A stretch of 64,000 bases of DNA from Rhodoglobus sp. (GTDB lineage: Bacteria; Actinomycetota; Actinomycetes; Actinomycetales; Microbacteriaceae), in contig JAODAV010000003.1 of assembly GCA_025463605.1 (NCBI GenBank), positions 1 to 64,000 on the forward strand, read 5' to 3'. The position numbers were made by a program, and so were the translations under genes. Shown here piece by piece: positions 53,823-64,000 of the stretch. The number at the start of each line of letters is the position of its first letter. Positions within the stretch are counted from its first letter, which is position 1. The notes beneath the pieces were generated by a model, which did not search any database, was not told where the DNA came from, and worked only from the letters and a program-made list of their open reading frames with translations.

Positions 53823-55448
53823 CTAGTGGTGACCGCCGTGCTGCTGCTCGATCTCCGTGCGGGTGACGGGCGCGATGCGGTCCTCGAAGAACCAGTTAGA
53901 CGCGACGGCGCGCACGCGCTGGAGAATGGAGATGCGGCCCTTGGAGTCAGGACGGATCATGAGCGGCTTGTAGTCCGTGAAGCTCACCAGCTTCCAGCGC
54001 TCGTAGTCATCAAGCTGCTCATGCACCTCGATGTACTCGCCACCGGGCAGGCGCACGATACGCCCCGACTCGAAGCCGTGAAGGGCGATCTCGCGGTCTT
54101 TCTTCTGCAGGCCGACGCACACCCGCTTGGCGACGATGTATGCGATCACCGGGCCGACGATGAGCAGTGCCTGGATGCCGTGGGTCACCCATTCGATCGA
54201 GAGCTTGAAGTGCGTCGCGATGAGGTCGGAACTCGCGGCCGCCCACAGCACTGCGTAGAACGTGACACCCGCGGCCCCGATAGCCGTGCGCACCGGCGCG
54301 TTGCGCGGGCGGTCTGCCATGTGGTGCTCGCGCTTGTCACCGGTGATCCAGGCCTCGATGAACGGGTAGAACGCCACGATGCCGAGAAACACCGGCAGGA
54401 TCAGCAGCGGAACCAGGATGTTGAGCGAGAGCGTGAAGCCGAGGATCTCGAGCTCCCAGCCCGGTGGCACCAGACGCAGGGCGCCGTCGGCGAAGCCGAT
54501 GTACCAGTCCGGTTGGGTGCCTGCGGAGACAGGGGATGGGTCGTACGGCCCGTACACCCAGATCGGGTTGATCTGGAATGTCGCCGCGATGAGCACGATG
54601 ACGCCGAAGATGATGAAGAAGAATCCGCCGGCCTTGGCCGCGAACACGGGCATGATCGGAACGCCCACGACATTGTCGTTCGTGCGGCCGGGGCCGGCGA
54701 ACTGGGTGTGCTTGTTGATGACGAGCAACAGCATGTGCACGCCGAGGGCCGCAACGAGGATCGCGGGAGCCAACAGGATATGCACCGTGTAGAGCCGGCC
54801 GACGATGTCAGTGCCCGGGAACTCGCCGCCGAAGATCAGGTACGAGATCCAGGTGCCCGCGATGGGCACGCCCTTGACCATGCCGTCGATGATGCGCAGG
54901 CCGTTGCCCGAGAGCAGGTCATCGGGAAGCGAGTAGCCCGTGAATCCCTCCAGCATCGCGAGGACGAAGAGCAGGAAGCCGATGATCCAGTTGATCTCGC
55001 GCGGCTTGCGGAAAGCGCCAGTGAAGTAGACCCGCAGCATGTGCAGTCCGATGGATGCCACGAACAGCAGCGCCGCCCAGTGATGAACCTGGCGCATCAG
55101 CAGGCCACCGCGGATGTCGAACGAGATGTCGAGCGTGGATGCCATCGCCGCGGACATCTCGATGCCCTTGAGCGGTACGTACGCGCCCTCGTAGATGACA
55201 GGAACCATCGAGGCCTGGAAGAAGAAGGTCAGGAACGTACCGGAGAGCAGGATGACGATGAAGCTGTAGAGCGCGACCTCGCCGAGCATGAACGACCAGT
55301 GGTCGGGGAAGATCTTGCGACCCAGCTCTTTGACGAGACCGGAGATGCTCGTGCGCTCGTCGATGTAGTTCGCGGCCCAGCCGGTGAGGCGGGCCCCCTT
55401 GGTGGGCTCCAGCGACGTGCTGGGTGGTTGCGCTTGTGTCGTAGTCAT
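53823..55448 (-). CDS. qcrB: Cytochrome bcc complex cytochrome b subunit
   Basis: Quinol-oxidising cytochrome b (541 aa), eight or nine helices. Haem-binding histidines lie in RQVHHWAALLFVASIGLH and in LYTVHILLAPAILVAALGVH. The Qo-site motif is the PDWY of QPDWYIGFADGALR. A long C-terminal extension (about 430-541) is typical of actinobacteria. It is the last gene of ctaE-qcrCAB. The target site of imidazopyridine-type inhibitors in mycobacteria is in this subunit. Confidence 0.96.
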   Translation of the reverse strand: MTTTQAQPPSTSLEPTKGARLTGWAANYIDERTSISGLVKELGRKIFPDHWSFMLGEVALYSFIVILLSGTFLTFFFQASMVPVIYEGAYVPLKGIEMSAAMASTLDISFDIRGGLLMRQVHHWAALLFVASIGLHMLRVYFTGAFRKPREINWIIGFLLFVLAMLEGFTGYSLPDDLLSGNGLRIIDGMVKGVPIAGTWISYLIFGGEFPGTDIVGRLYTVHILLAPAILVAALGVHMLLLVINKHTQFAGPGRTNDNVVGVPIMPVFAAKAGGFFFIIFGVIVLIAATFQINPIWVYGPYDPSPVSAGTQPDWYIGFADGALRLVPPGWELEILGFTLSLNILVPLLILPVFLGIVAFYPFIEAWITGDKREHHMADRPRNAPVRTAIGAAGVTFYAVLWAAASSDLIATHFKLSIEWVTHGIQALLIVGPVIAYIVAKRVCVGLQKKDREIALHGFESGRIVRLPGGEYIEVHEQLDDYERWKLVSFTDYKPLMIRPDSKGRISILQRVRAVASNWFFEDRIAPVTRTEIEQQHGGHH

Positions 55449-56521
55449 AGCTTTCGCTCCCAGAAGCTCGGTCCGACGGGTTCCGTGAAGTCGCTGCGCG
55501 CGACCAGGTATCCTTCATCGTCAACCGTGATGGGCAGTTGTGGCAAGGGACGCTTGGCCGGTCCGAAGATGACCTCGGCCTCGCGAGTGATGTCGAACTG
55601 CGACTGGTGGCACGGGCACAGCAGATGGTGTGTCTGCTGTTCGTACAGGGCCACCGGGCATCCGACGTGGGTGCAGATCTTGGAATAGGCGACGATGCCG
55701 TCGTAGTTCCAATCCTCACGTCCTTCGGAGACGTGCAGGTCTTCGGGCTTGAGGCGCATGAGCAGCACCGCGGCCTTGGCCTTCTCCTCGAGCTTCTCGT
55801 GCGACTCGTCGAGCCCCTCGGGGATCACGTGGAAGGCGGAGCCGAGCGTGACGTCCGACGCCTTGATCGGGGTGCCGGAGGGATCCCTCGTAAGGCGAAC
55901 GCCCTCTTTCCACAGCGTGTGCTTGAGCAGGGGCACCGGGTCTGCTGCCGGGGCCAGGTCGCGGAAGAGCACGACCGCCGGAAGGGGCGAGACCACGAGT
56001 GCGCCGATCAGGGTGTTGCGGATGAGCTTGCGCCGCCCGAACCCTGACTCCTGGTTGCCGAGGGTGAATACCTCGACGGCCTTGTCGCGCGTCGCGTCGG
56101 ACCCGCGGGTGCCGTGGCGCTGTTCGACGAGGTCGTGCCCGTCCATGAGGGACTTCGACCAGTGCACCGCCCCGAAGCCCAGGCCGAGCAGCGCGAGAGT
56201 GATACCCACGCCGAGCAGGAGGTTGTTCAGACGCACGGAGAGCATGTCTCCCGGCACGATCGGGAAGGCGATGTAGGCGGCGATCGCGAGGATGCTTCCA
56301 ATGATCGACACGAAGAACAGCGCGGACACCCTGCGCTCCTGCTGGCGTTCCTTGACCGGGTCGAGGTCGGCTACGCGCGCGCGGTACGGCGGGAATCCCG
56401 GGTTGGGGATCGCATCGGCGACGACGACGGCCGTGCCCGGGGAGGGCTGATTGTCGCCGTACCTCTCGACAGTAGAACCGGCAGCGTGGCCGTCGGTCGT
56501 GCCGTCGTGGTCGTTCGCCAT
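55445..56521 (-). CDS. qcrA: Rieske iron-sulfur subunit of the bcc complex
   Basis: Menaquinol-cytochrome c reductase Rieske protein (358 aa). Actinobacterial form with three N-terminal membrane helices (about 70-125 and 180-200). The 2Fe-2S ligands are in CTHVGCPVALYEQQ and CPCHQSQFD, with the disulfide cysteines present. It overlaps qcrB by 4 bases (ATGA) and follows qcrC by 42 bases. Confidence 0.96.
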   Translation of the reverse strand: MANDHDGTTDGHAAGSTVERYGDNQPSPGTAVVVADAIPNPGFPPYRARVADLDPVKERQQERRVSALFFVSIIGSILAIAAYIAFPIVPGDMLSVRLNNLLLGVGITLALLGLGFGAVHWSKSLMDGHDLVEQRHGTRGSDATRDKAVEVFTLGNQESGFGRRKLIRNTLIGALVVSPLPAVVLFRDLAPAADPVPLLKHTLWKEGVRLTRDPSGTPIKASDVTLGSAFHVIPEGLDESHEKLEEKAKAAVLLMRLKPEDLHVSEGREDWNYDGIVAYSKICTHVGCPVALYEQQTHHLLCPCHQSQFDITREAEVIFGPAKRPLPQLPITVDDEGYLVARSDFTEPVGPSFWERKL

Positions 56522-56563
56522 TCTCTTCCCTTCAACTCCGCTCGAGTGCGGTGCGTAAGCCAG

Positions 56564-57415
56564 CTAGTTGGATTTGGCCGTGAGCCAGATCGTGATGCCC
56601 ACGATCGCTCCGAGTCCGAAGATCCAGATGAACAGGCCCTCGGATACGGGGCCCAGGTCGCCGAGGCCGAAGCCACCAACCGAGGGTGTTTCTTCGAGCA
56701 CCTTGAGATAGGTGATGATGTTGGCTTTGTCCTCGGGAGAGATGTTGTTGTCGTTGAAGACCGGCATGTTCTGCGGGCCCGTGACCATGGCCTCATAGAC
56801 GTGCTTGGAGTCGACACCGCCCAGCGGGGGAGCGAACTTGCCCTCGGTGAGGGCGCCACCGGCTCCCGCGACGTTGTGGCACATGGCGCAGTTGATGCGG
56901 AACAGCTCCGCGCCGACGGCGGCGTCGCCATCAGCGTTGAGGTATTCCTCGTTCGGGAGGCCCGGGCCGGGTCCCTTTGACGCGACGAACGCGGCGAGCG
57001 CGAGAGTCTGCTCCTCGGTGAACTGCGGGGGCTTCTCCTCCGCCTGCGGACCCGTCGCCGCGAGCGGCATGCGTCCGGTTCCGACCTGGAAGTCGACTGA
57101 CGCAGCACCGACACCGATGAGGCTCGGAGCCTGCGTCGTGCCCTGCAGGTTCATCCCGTGACAGGTTGCGCAGTTCGCGGCGAATAGCTTCGCGCCGTCT
57201 TCGACAACAGCTTGCGCGGCTGTGCTCGTCTCGGCAGTCGCGCTCGTCGTGAAGAGCGCGTATGCGCCGCCGGTGCCGAGAAGTCCCACTGCGAGCAGCG
57301 CGACCGTGGCAAGCGGATGACGGCGACCTGCGGCGCGCTCCCGGCGGGCGGTGGACGGTGACTTCTTCGCCATGCTGGGTTCGATTCCCCTGGTCTTCTT
57401 ATCGGTGGCGGTCAT
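56564..57415 (-). CDS. qcrC: Dihaem cytochrome c subunit of the bcc complex
   Basis: Membrane-bound dihaem cytochrome c that carries electrons from the Rieske protein to the oxidase (about 283 aa). An N-terminal membrane helix is at about 35-56. Two CxxCH haem sites, CATCH at 82-86 and CAMCH at 175-179, and a C-terminal helix. This replaces soluble cytochrome c in the bcc-aa3 supercomplex. The ATG at 57415 overlaps the ctaE stop; an internal ATG at 57373 ([19 protein letters not shown]) is the alternative start. Confidence 0.95.
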   Translation of the reverse strand: MTATDKKTRGIEPSMAKKSPSTARRERAAGRRHPLATVALLAVGLLGTGGAYALFTTSATAETSTAAQAVVEDGAKLFAANCATCHGMNLQGTTQAPSLIGVGAASVDFQVGTGRMPLAATGPQAEEKPPQFTEEQTLALAAFVASKGPGPGLPNEEYLNADGDAAVGAELFRINCAMCHNVAGAGGALTEGKFAPPLGGVDSKHVYEAMVTGPQNMPVFNDNNISPEDKANIITYLKVLEETPSVGGFGLGDLGPVSEGLFIWIFGLGAIVGITIWLTAKSN

Positions 57416-58047
57416 TTGAGAACGTAGATCACGAGGAACAGGCCGATCCAGACGACGTCGACGAAGTGCCAGTAGTAGGAGACGACGATGGCGCTCGTCG
57501 CCTCTTTGTGACCGAAGTTCTTGACGGCGAACGCGCGCCCGATCACGAGGAGGAAGGCGATAAGGCCACCCGTGACGTGGAGGCCGTGGAAGCCGGTGGT
57601 GATGTAGAAGGCGGAGCCGTACGAATCGCTCGAGAGGCTCACATGCTCGCTCACGAGCTGCGCGTACTCGAAGATCTGACCGACGACGAACGTGGCGCCC
57701 ATCGCGTAGGTCAGGTAGAACCACTCGACCATGCCCCACTTCCAGAACTGCGCGAGGGTTCCGGTGCGATGCGCCTGGAGGCGCTCCGCCGCGAAGACTC
57801 CGGCCTGGCAGGTGAAGGAGGAGAGCACGAGGATGATCGTGTTGATCAGGGAGTACGTCACGTTGAGCTTGGCGGTCTGCTCCGACCATAGCTCGGGCGA
57901 TGTCGACTTGAGGGTGAAGTACATCGCGAAGAGCCCGGCGAAGAACATGACTTCGCTGCCGAGCCAGACGATGGTACCCACCGCCACGACGCTCGGGCGG
58001 TTGACGACAGGTGCTCCGATCGAGCGTGAGAGGGAGGCAGTGGTCAC
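57412..58047 (-). CDS. ctaE: Cytochrome aa3 oxidase subunit III
   Basis: Seven-helix-family subunit III in its short bacterial form (211 aa, five helices). Family motifs: [34 protein letters not shown] and [19 protein letters not shown]. The GTG at 58047 is preferred: CATAAT ends 6 bases before it and GGAGGG lies between, so it can be read leaderless or with the GGAGGG as ribosome binding site. First gene of ctaE-qcrC-qcrA-qcrB. Confidence 0.95.
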   Translation of the reverse strand: MTTASLSRSIGAPVVNRPSVVAVGTIVWLGSEVMFFAGLFAMYFTLKSTSPELWSEQTAKLNVTYSLINTIILVLSSFTCQAGVFAAERLQAHRTGTLAQFWKWGMVEWFYLTYAMGATFVVGQIFEYAQLVSEHVSLSSDSYGSAFYITTGFHGLHVTGGLIAFLLVIGRAFAVKNFGHKEATSAIVVSYYWHFVDVVWIGLFLVIYVLK

Positions 58048-58053
58048 CCCTCC

Positions 58054-58059
58054 ATTATG
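58054..58059 (-). promoter_or_regulatory. -10 box of the ctaE-qcrCAB promoter
   Basis: On the minus strand CATAAT (one change from TATAAT) ends 6 bases before the ctaE GTG. The six bases between are GGAGGG. Confidence 0.5.
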
Positions 58060-58113
58060 GCCGATATCGAGTCGGCGTTTTCTCATTCCCCGGGCCAGTC
58101 GCTCCGCGGTCGG

Positions 58114-58119
58114 TAGGAT
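58114..58119 (+). promoter_or_regulatory. -10 box of a probable leaderless promoter (trpD)
   Basis: TAGGAT ends 8 bases before the trpD ATG at 58128, with no Shine-Dalgarno sequence between. Confidence 0.5.
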
Positions 58120-58127
58120 TCTGGGTC

Positions 58128-59198
58128 ATGTCCCGTGAGCACACCTGGCCAAGCATTCTCGGCTCCCTCGTCGAGGGCAACGACCTGGCCATAAGCGAGG
58201 CCGAGTGGGCCATGCGCTCCGTCATGGCGGGGGAGGCTACCTCAGCCCAAATGGCCGGGCTGCTCGTGGCGCTGCGGGTCAAGGGCGAGACGGTTGACGA
58301 GATCGTGGGCTTCCGGGATGCCGTGCTCGCGAATGCGCTGCCCCTCGACGTCGATCCCATGGTGCTCGACATCGTCGGCACGGGCGGTGACCCCTATGGG
58401 GCCGTGCTCAACATCTCCTCGATCGCCTCGATCGTCGCCGCTGCCGCGGGAGTTCCCGTGGTCAAGCACGGCAATCGCGGGGCCAGTTCGGCATCCGGCG
58501 CTTCCGACGTGCTCGCCGCCCTCGGTCTCAACCTCGACATCCCGCCCGCGAGAGTGGCCGAGGTGCTGGAGGAAGCGGGCATCACCTTCGCGTTCGCGGC
58601 ACTCTTCCATCCCGGCTTCCGGCACGCCGGTCCCACGCGCAAGGAGCTCGGCATCTCGACGCTCTTCAACGTGCTCGGCCCGCTCTGCAACCCGGCGCGG
58701 CCCGAAGCATCGGCGGTCGGCGTCGCGAGTCTCGAGCGCGTGCCTCTCGTTGTCGGGGTGTTCCGCACCCGCGGCGCCACCGCGCTCGTGTACCGCGGCG
58801 ATGACGGCATCGACAAACTCACGACCACCGGTCACAGCCATATCTGGGAAGTGTCGCGAGGATTCGTCACCGAGCATGATCTCGATCCGGCCGACCTCGG
58901 CATCCCGCGGGCGGACATCGAGGACCTGCTGGGCGCGGACCCCGACCACAACGCGAACGTTGCCCGAGGCGTGCTGGCGGGGGAGCGTGGACCTGTGCGG
59001 GACATCGTGCTGCTCAACGCGGCAGCGGGCCTCACGGCGTTCGAACTCGCGAAAGACCCCGAGCTGTTGCAGGAGCCCATCGTGGCGAGGCTGGCCGCGC
59101 AGTTCGAGCGCGCGGCGGCGGTCGTCGACTCAGGTCTCGCGGCGCAGAAGCTCGACGACTGGGTCGCTGCGACCAATCGCCCGTCGGTGTCGCCTTAG
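58128..59198 (+). CDS. trpD: Anthranilate phosphoribosyltransferase
   Basis: Second enzyme of tryptophan synthesis, joining anthranilate and PRPP (356 aa). Motifs: [40 protein letters not shown] and [20 protein letters not shown]. It stands alone, away from other trp genes, next to ctaE as in mycobacteria (Rv2192c). A longer frame to 58011 is rejected because it overlaps ctaE on the other strand. Its TAG stop overlaps the glpK TAA stop. Confidence 0.95.
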   Translation: MSREHTWPSILGSLVEGNDLAISEAEWAMRSVMAGEATSAQMAGLLVALRVKGETVDEIVGFRDAVLANALPLDVDPMVLDIVGTGGDPYGAVLNISSIASIVAAAAGVPVVKHGNRGASSASGASDVLAALGLNLDIPPARVAEVLEEAGITFAFAALFHPGFRHAGPTRKELGISTLFNVLGPLCNPARPEASAVGVASLERVPLVVGVFRTRGATALVYRGDDGIDKLTTTGHSHIWEVSRGFVTEHDLDPADLGIPRADIEDLLGADPDHNANVARGVLAGERGPVRDIVLLNAAAGLTAFELAKDPELLQEPIVARLAAQFERAAAVVDSGLAAQKLDDWVAATNRPSVSP

Positions 59199-60730
59199 TC
59201 CGTATCGTCGTCGACCCAGTCGAGGGTCTTCGTCACGGCCTTCCGCCAGTTGCGCAGCAGCCGGTCGCGCCGCTCCGGTTCGATCGTCGGGAGCCACCGC
59301 TTGTCCTCCTGCCAGTGGGAGCGCAGCTCGTCTCGGTCCTTCCAGAAGCCGACCGCGAGGCCAGCGGCATACGCGGCTCCCAGAGCGGTGGTCTCGGCGA
59401 CGACCGGGCGGATGACCGGCACGTCGAGGATGTCCGCCTGGAACTGCATTAGCTCGTCATTGCCCACCATCCCGCCGTCGACTTTGAGCTCCTCGAGAGC
59501 GACCCCCGTGTCCGCCGTGACGGCGTCGAGCACCTCCCGGGTCTGGAACGCGGTCGCCTCCAGCGCGGCACGAGCTATGTGTCCGCGGTTGGCGAAACGA
59601 GTGAGGCCGAGGATGGCGCCACGGGCATCCGGTCGCCAGTGAGGGGCGAAGAGACCCGAGAAGGCGGGCACGAAGTAGACGCCCCCGTTGTCGTCGACGC
59701 TTCGGGCGAGCTTCTCGATCTCGGGCGCGCTGGAGATGATCCCGAGGTTGTCGCGCAACCACTGCACGAGCGAACCCGTGACGGCGATCGAGCCCTCGAG
59801 CGCGTAGCGCGGAGCCTCGTCGCCGAGCTTGTACGCCACGGTCGTGAGCAGGCCGTTCTTCGAGTGCACGATATCTTCGCCCGTATTGACGATGAGAAAG
59901 TTGCCGGTTCCGTAGGTGTTCTTCGATTCACCGGCGTCGAAGGCGGCTTGCCCGAACGTCGCCGACTGCTGGTCGCCGAGGATGCCCGCGACGGGCACTT
60001 CGCGCAGCAGGCTCGAAGGCTCGATGAGCCCGTACACCTCTGAGGAACTGCGGATCTCGGGGAGCATCGAAGCCGGCACTCCGAATGCAGCGAGGATCTC
60101 TTCGTCCCACTGGAGCGACTCGAGGCCCATGAAGAGGGTGCGGCTCGCGTTCGTTACGTCGGTGGCATGGACGCCGCCATCCGCACCCCCGGTGAGATTC
60201 CACAGCACCCACGTGTCGGTCGTTCCGAAGGCGAGTTCGCCCGCCTCGGCCCGCTCGCGCGCGCCATCGACGTTCTCGAGAATCCACGCGATCTTGGTGC
60301 CGGAGAAGTAGGTGGCCAGCGGCAGGCCGACCTTCTTCGTGAAGCGCGCGAGGTCGCCGTCAGCGATTCGGTCGACGATCGACTGCGTGCGGGTGTCCTG
60401 CCAGACGATCGCGTTGTACACGGGTTCGCCTGTCGCGCGATCCCAGACGACGGTCGTCTCGCGCTGGTTGGTGATGCCCACGGCTGCGATGTCGTGGCGT
60501 GTCACGTCGGCCTTGGCCAGCGCTTGACCGATGGCCTCGCGCGTGTGGTGCCAGATCTCGAGGGGGTCGTGTTCGACCCATCCGGCTCGCGGGAAGATCT
60601 GCTTGTGCTCGAGCTGGCCGGTCGACACCACCGAGCCGGCGTGGTCGAAGATGATCGCTCGCGTGCTCGTCGTGCCCTGGTCTATCGCAAGCACGAAGCG
60701 GGCGTTCGCGGCGCCGTCGGTGTTGTGCAC
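59195..60730 (-). CDS. glpK: Glycerol kinase
   Basis: ATP-dependent kinase making glycerol 3-phosphate (511 aa). FGGY-family motifs: [60 protein letters not shown] and [19 protein letters not shown]. The active-site histidine loop of Gram-positive enzymes is not clearly present. The GTG starts 5 bases after the stop of the upstream oxidase gene, with AGGATAGGG as ribosome binding site. No glycerol facilitator or glpD gene is in the window. Confidence 0.95.
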   Translation of the reverse strand: MHNTDGAANARFVLAIDQGTTSTRAIIFDHAGSVVSTGQLEHKQIFPRAGWVEHDPLEIWHHTREAIGQALAKADVTRHDIAAVGITNQRETTVVWDRATGEPVYNAIVWQDTRTQSIVDRIADGDLARFTKKVGLPLATYFSGTKIAWILENVDGARERAEAGELAFGTTDTWVLWNLTGGADGGVHATDVTNASRTLFMGLESLQWDEEILAAFGVPASMLPEIRSSSEVYGLIEPSSLLREVPVAGILGDQQSATFGQAAFDAGESKNTYGTGNFLIVNTGEDIVHSKNGLLTTVAYKLGDEAPRYALEGSIAVTGSLVQWLRDNLGIISSAPEIEKLARSVDDNGGVYFVPAFSGLFAPHWRPDARGAILGLTRFANRGHIARAALEATAFQTREVLDAVTADTGVALEELKVDGGMVGNDELMQFQADILDVPVIRPVVAETTALGAAYAAGLAVGFWKDRDELRSHWQEDKRWLPTIEPERRDRLLRNWRKAVTKTLDWVDDDTD

Positions 60731-60735
60731 GAGCC

Positions 60736-62004
60736 CTATCCTGCCCGAGTGACGGAATCGATCCCCAGCTCGGCGGCAGACCGGTGCCCGCTCAGGCCGA
60801 GCACGAGATCGAATTCGGCGATGATGTTGCGCAGCACGGCCTCGGCTCCCGCAGATCCTGCCACCGCGAGACCGTAGGCGTACGGCCGGCCCACCAGCAC
60901 GGCGGTGGCGCCGAGAGCAAGTGCCTTGAACACGTCAGAACCAGAGCGCACCCCGCTGTCGAAGAGCACGGGCATCCTGCCGCCCACGCGCTCGGCGATC
61001 GCCGGGAGCGCGTCGAGGGAACCGATCGCGCCATCGATCTGGCGGCCGGCATGGTTGCTGACCACGATCCCGTCGATGCCGTGGTCGAGAGCGAGCGCGG
61101 CGTCATCCGGGTGCTGGATTCCCTTGAGCAGGATGGGGAGCGACGTGCGCTCTCGCAGAAAGCTGAGGTTTGCCCACGTAAGCGAGGACCGCGAGAAGAC
61201 GTCGAGGAAGGTCTCGACGGCAGCGCGAGGTTCGGCAGAGCGGAGTGTTCCGCCGGGGTAGTTGCGCGTCATGTCGAGGAGCGTGCGGACGGTAGCGGCG
61301 GTGATGCGGGGTTTCGAGGCCGGGGGAGCGGGGTTGGCGACGCGCTCGGCGACGAGTTGGCGGAACACCGGATCGCTCGTGTACTGCGCGATGCCCTGTC
61401 CGTGGATGAAAGGGAGGTAGGCGACGTCGAGGTCGCGGGGGCGCCAACCCAGCATGTGGGTGTCGAGCGTGACCACGATCGCCTGGGCGTCGGAGTTCTC
61501 GGCGCGCTCGACGAAGCTCGCGACGAGGTCGTCCGAGCTGCTCCAATAGAGCTGGAACCACCGCGGGGAGCCGCCCATCGCGAGCGCGACCTTCTCCATG
61601 GGCACGGAGGCCTGGCTCGACAGCACGTACGGAATGCCGAGCGAGGATGCGGCTCGGGCGATCCCCAGGTCGGCGTCGCGGTGCACGAGCTCGAGCACGC
61701 CCACCGGCGCCGCAATCACGGGGGAGGGGTAGCGGTGCCCGAAGATTTCGACGCTGAGGTCGCGTTCGGAAACGTCTCGCAGCACCCTCGGCACGATGCT
61801 CCAGCGGTCGAGGGCACGGCGGTTGTTCGCGGCGGTGACTTCCGAGCCGCTGGATCCTGCGACGTACGCCCAGGCGGCGGTCGACATCGCGCGCTTCGCG
61901 GCCCGCTCCAGGTCGCCCCAGCCCACCGGCACGACCGGGGCCCTGCCGGTGGCGCCGTCGCGGTAGATGGAGGACTGGGTGTCCCGCCCGAAGCTGACCG
62001 GCAT
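60736..62004 (-). CDS. FMN-dependent alpha-hydroxy acid oxidase (lactate 2-monooxygenase-like)
   Basis: TIM-barrel flavoenzyme oxidising an L-2-hydroxy acid, most likely lactate (422 aa). Motifs: [46 protein letters not shown], catalytic histidine in [20 protein letters not shown] and [20 protein letters not shown]. The Ala in SNHAGRQ and the length fit lactate 2-monooxygenase better than L-lactate dehydrogenase. AAAGGAG lies 7 bases before the ATG. It forms an operon with glpK. Confidence 0.87.
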   Translation of the reverse strand: MPVSFGRDTQSSIYRDGATGRAPVVPVGWGDLERAAKRAMSTAAWAYVAGSSGSEVTAANNRRALDRWSIVPRVLRDVSERDLSVEIFGHRYPSPVIAAPVGVLELVHRDADLGIARAASSLGIPYVLSSQASVPMEKVALAMGGSPRWFQLYWSSSDDLVASFVERAENSDAQAIVVTLDTHMLGWRPRDLDVAYLPFIHGQGIAQYTSDPVFRQLVAERVANPAPPASKPRITAATVRTLLDMTRNYPGGTLRSAEPRAAVETFLDVFSRSSLTWANLSFLRERTSLPILLKGIQHPDDAALALDHGIDGIVVSNHAGRQIDGAIGSLDALPAIAERVGGRMPVLFDSGVRSGSDVFKALALGATAVLVGRPYAYGLAVAGSAGAEAVLRNIIAEFDLVLGLSGHRSAAELGIDSVTRAG

Positions 62005-62029
62005 CCGTGGCTCCTTTGCTCTGGTCTGA

Positions 62030-63565
<1,536 letters not shown>

Positions 63566-63580
63566 CGCGACGCTCAGGAG

Positions 63581-63796
63581 CTAGTGGGGGAGCGGCCCCC
63601 GTGTGTACACTGTACACATGGCCGCGAAGCGATCGAGGAGTTCGCCGCGCCCGCGCAGCAACTCGACCACGCCGGTCGTGATCGCGCGGTCCGGGGTGAG
63701 CTCGCCGGAGATGAGCAGGCGGATGTCCGGACCCGCGGCGAACACGAGGTCGGCCAGTCCGTCGCCGCGCGTCACGTCGAGGGTGGAGCCATGCAC
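63581..63796 (-). pseudogene. Orphan SCP2-like C-terminal domain, possibly remnant of an HxlR-type regulator
   Basis: A 71-codon frame starting VHGSTLDVTRGDGLADLVFA and continuing LLISGELTPDRAITTGVVEL and RGELLDRFAAM. This pattern matches the SCP2-like C-terminal half found in some HxlR-type regulators and related proteins, but the N-terminal winged helix is missing. GAGGA lies 7 bases before the GTG and the gene follows the acetyltransferase gene by 23 bases, so it may still be translated. Truncated remnant or small stand-alone domain cannot be told apart. Confidence 0.5.
63602..63618. promoter_or_regulatory. 17-base palindrome, operator-like
   Basis: TGTGTACA-C-TGTACACA is a perfect 8-base inverted repeat around one base, of the kind bound by TetR- or GntR-type dimers. 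It lies within the last codons of the orphan SCP2-like frame and directly before a plus-strand ATG at 63618 that opens no convincing gene. Confidence 0.45.
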
Positions 63797-63819
63797 CCGG
63801 TAGTCCTCTATGGGCGCAG

Positions 63820-64000
63820 CTAGTCGAGTTGAAGGATCAACTCGACCACCCGCTCTCCGCGCCCGGGGGCGAAATCGCTCTGTTCGTTGATCACGACGAA
63901 GCCCGCCTTCTGCAACACACGGAGCGATCCAAGGTTGTCTGACACGGCCCGAGCTCGCAGCGGGCGCTCGGGAGTCTCCTCGATCAGAAGACTGAGCGCC
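63820..64000 (-). CDS. GNAT-family acetyltransferase (C-terminus; 5' part outside window)
   Basis: The minus strand is open from the window edge to a TAG at 63820 (60 codons). It contains RARAVSDNLGSLRVLQKAGF followed by GERVVELILQLD, the closing part of RimJ/RimL-type acetyltransferases. The N-terminus and any acetyl-CoA P-loop lie beyond the edge. It reads towards the orphan SCP2-like frame. Target unknown. Confidence 0.8.
   Translation of the reverse strand, partial: ALSLLIEETPERPLRARAVSDNLGSLRVLQKAGFVVINEQSDFAPGRGERVVELILQLD

Noticed and set aside
53826..55688. A 620-codon open frame on the plus strand opposite qcrB and qcrA
   Set aside because: Shadow of two genuine membrane-protein genes; charged, repetitive composition with no membrane helices or domains.
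63603..63803. Plus-strand small gene starting at the palindrome (MAAKRSRSSPRPRSN)
   Set aside because: Its frame runs antisense to the SCP2-like domain, is Ser/Arg/Pro-rich without any fold signature, and looks like a shadow even though the palindrome precedes its ATG.

Overview
The window is high-GC chromosomal DNA of an actinobacterium, most likely a member of the Microbacteriaceae. The evidence is strong G/C preference at third codon positions, many GTG/TTG starts, a DivIVA/SepF/YggT block after ftsZ, a bcc-aa3 respiratory gene set, a PASTA kinase, and gene order shared with mycobacteria (the neighbourhoods Rv1822-Rv1830, Rv2145-Rv2187 and Rv2192-Rv2204). This is established knowledge of gene order applied from memory; no search was run and the genus cannot be fixed. 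Almost everything here is core, vertically inherited content. I see no insertion sequence, prophage, CRISPR array, tRNA or rRNA.

Layout. 1-2.9 kb: a DUF1295 gene cut by the window edge, then CDP-alcohol phosphatidyltransferase, GarA-type FHA protein, FtsR-type MerR regulator and a second MerR regulator. 2.9-9.3 kb: a short tandem-repeat spacer, an orphan ParA ATPase, pyruvate carboxylase, a MinD-like ATPase and peptide deformylase. 9.3-20.5 kb: a FadD15-like acyl-CoA ligase, ROK glucokinase, PlsC, class II DAHP synthase, PASTA kinase PknL, a three-LysM cell-wall protein, the Rv2175c-type DNA-binding protein, polyprenyl diphosphate synthase and a DUF3040 membrane protein. 20.7-38.6 kb: the division and cell-wall (dcw) cluster mraZ-rsmH-ftsL-ftsI-(murE missing)-murF-mraY-murD-ftsW-murG-murC-ftsQ-ftsZ, then yggS-sepF-yggT-divIVA-lspA-rluD. 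38.6-50.1 kb: dnaE, a flavin reductase, hisD, nrdR, pyrD, a MacB-type ABC pair, DUF3043, an M20 dipeptidase and erpA. 50.2-58.1 kb: cytochrome oxidase ctaC-ctaD-ctaF on the plus strand facing ctaE-qcrC-qcrA-qcrB on the minus strand. 58.1-64 kb: trpD, glycerol kinase with an FMN-dependent lactate-type oxidase, argG, an orphan SCP2-like domain and the end of an acetyltransferase gene.

How it fits together. The window couples envelope growth and division (dcw cluster, DivIVA, SepF, PknL, LysM protein, polyprenyl synthase) to central carbon control (GarA, Pyc) and aerobic respiration. The dcw genes are nearly all start/stop overlapped and probably form one long transcription unit behind MraZ boxes, with a separate promoter region in front of ftsZ.

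Most notable observations. (1) murE is absent between ftsI and murF; what remains is a 14-codon open frame with a good ribosome binding site that looks like the 5' end of murE joined in frame to its stop. (2) A long perfect stem-loop region lies between mraZ and rsmH. (3) A related inverted repeat occurs before the second merR gene and before ftsZ. (4) At least ten genes carry a TANNNT box 6-9 bases before the start codon, the signature of leaderless transcription. (5) Convergent gene pairs abut or overlap at their stop codons. No clearly new multi-gene system is visible.
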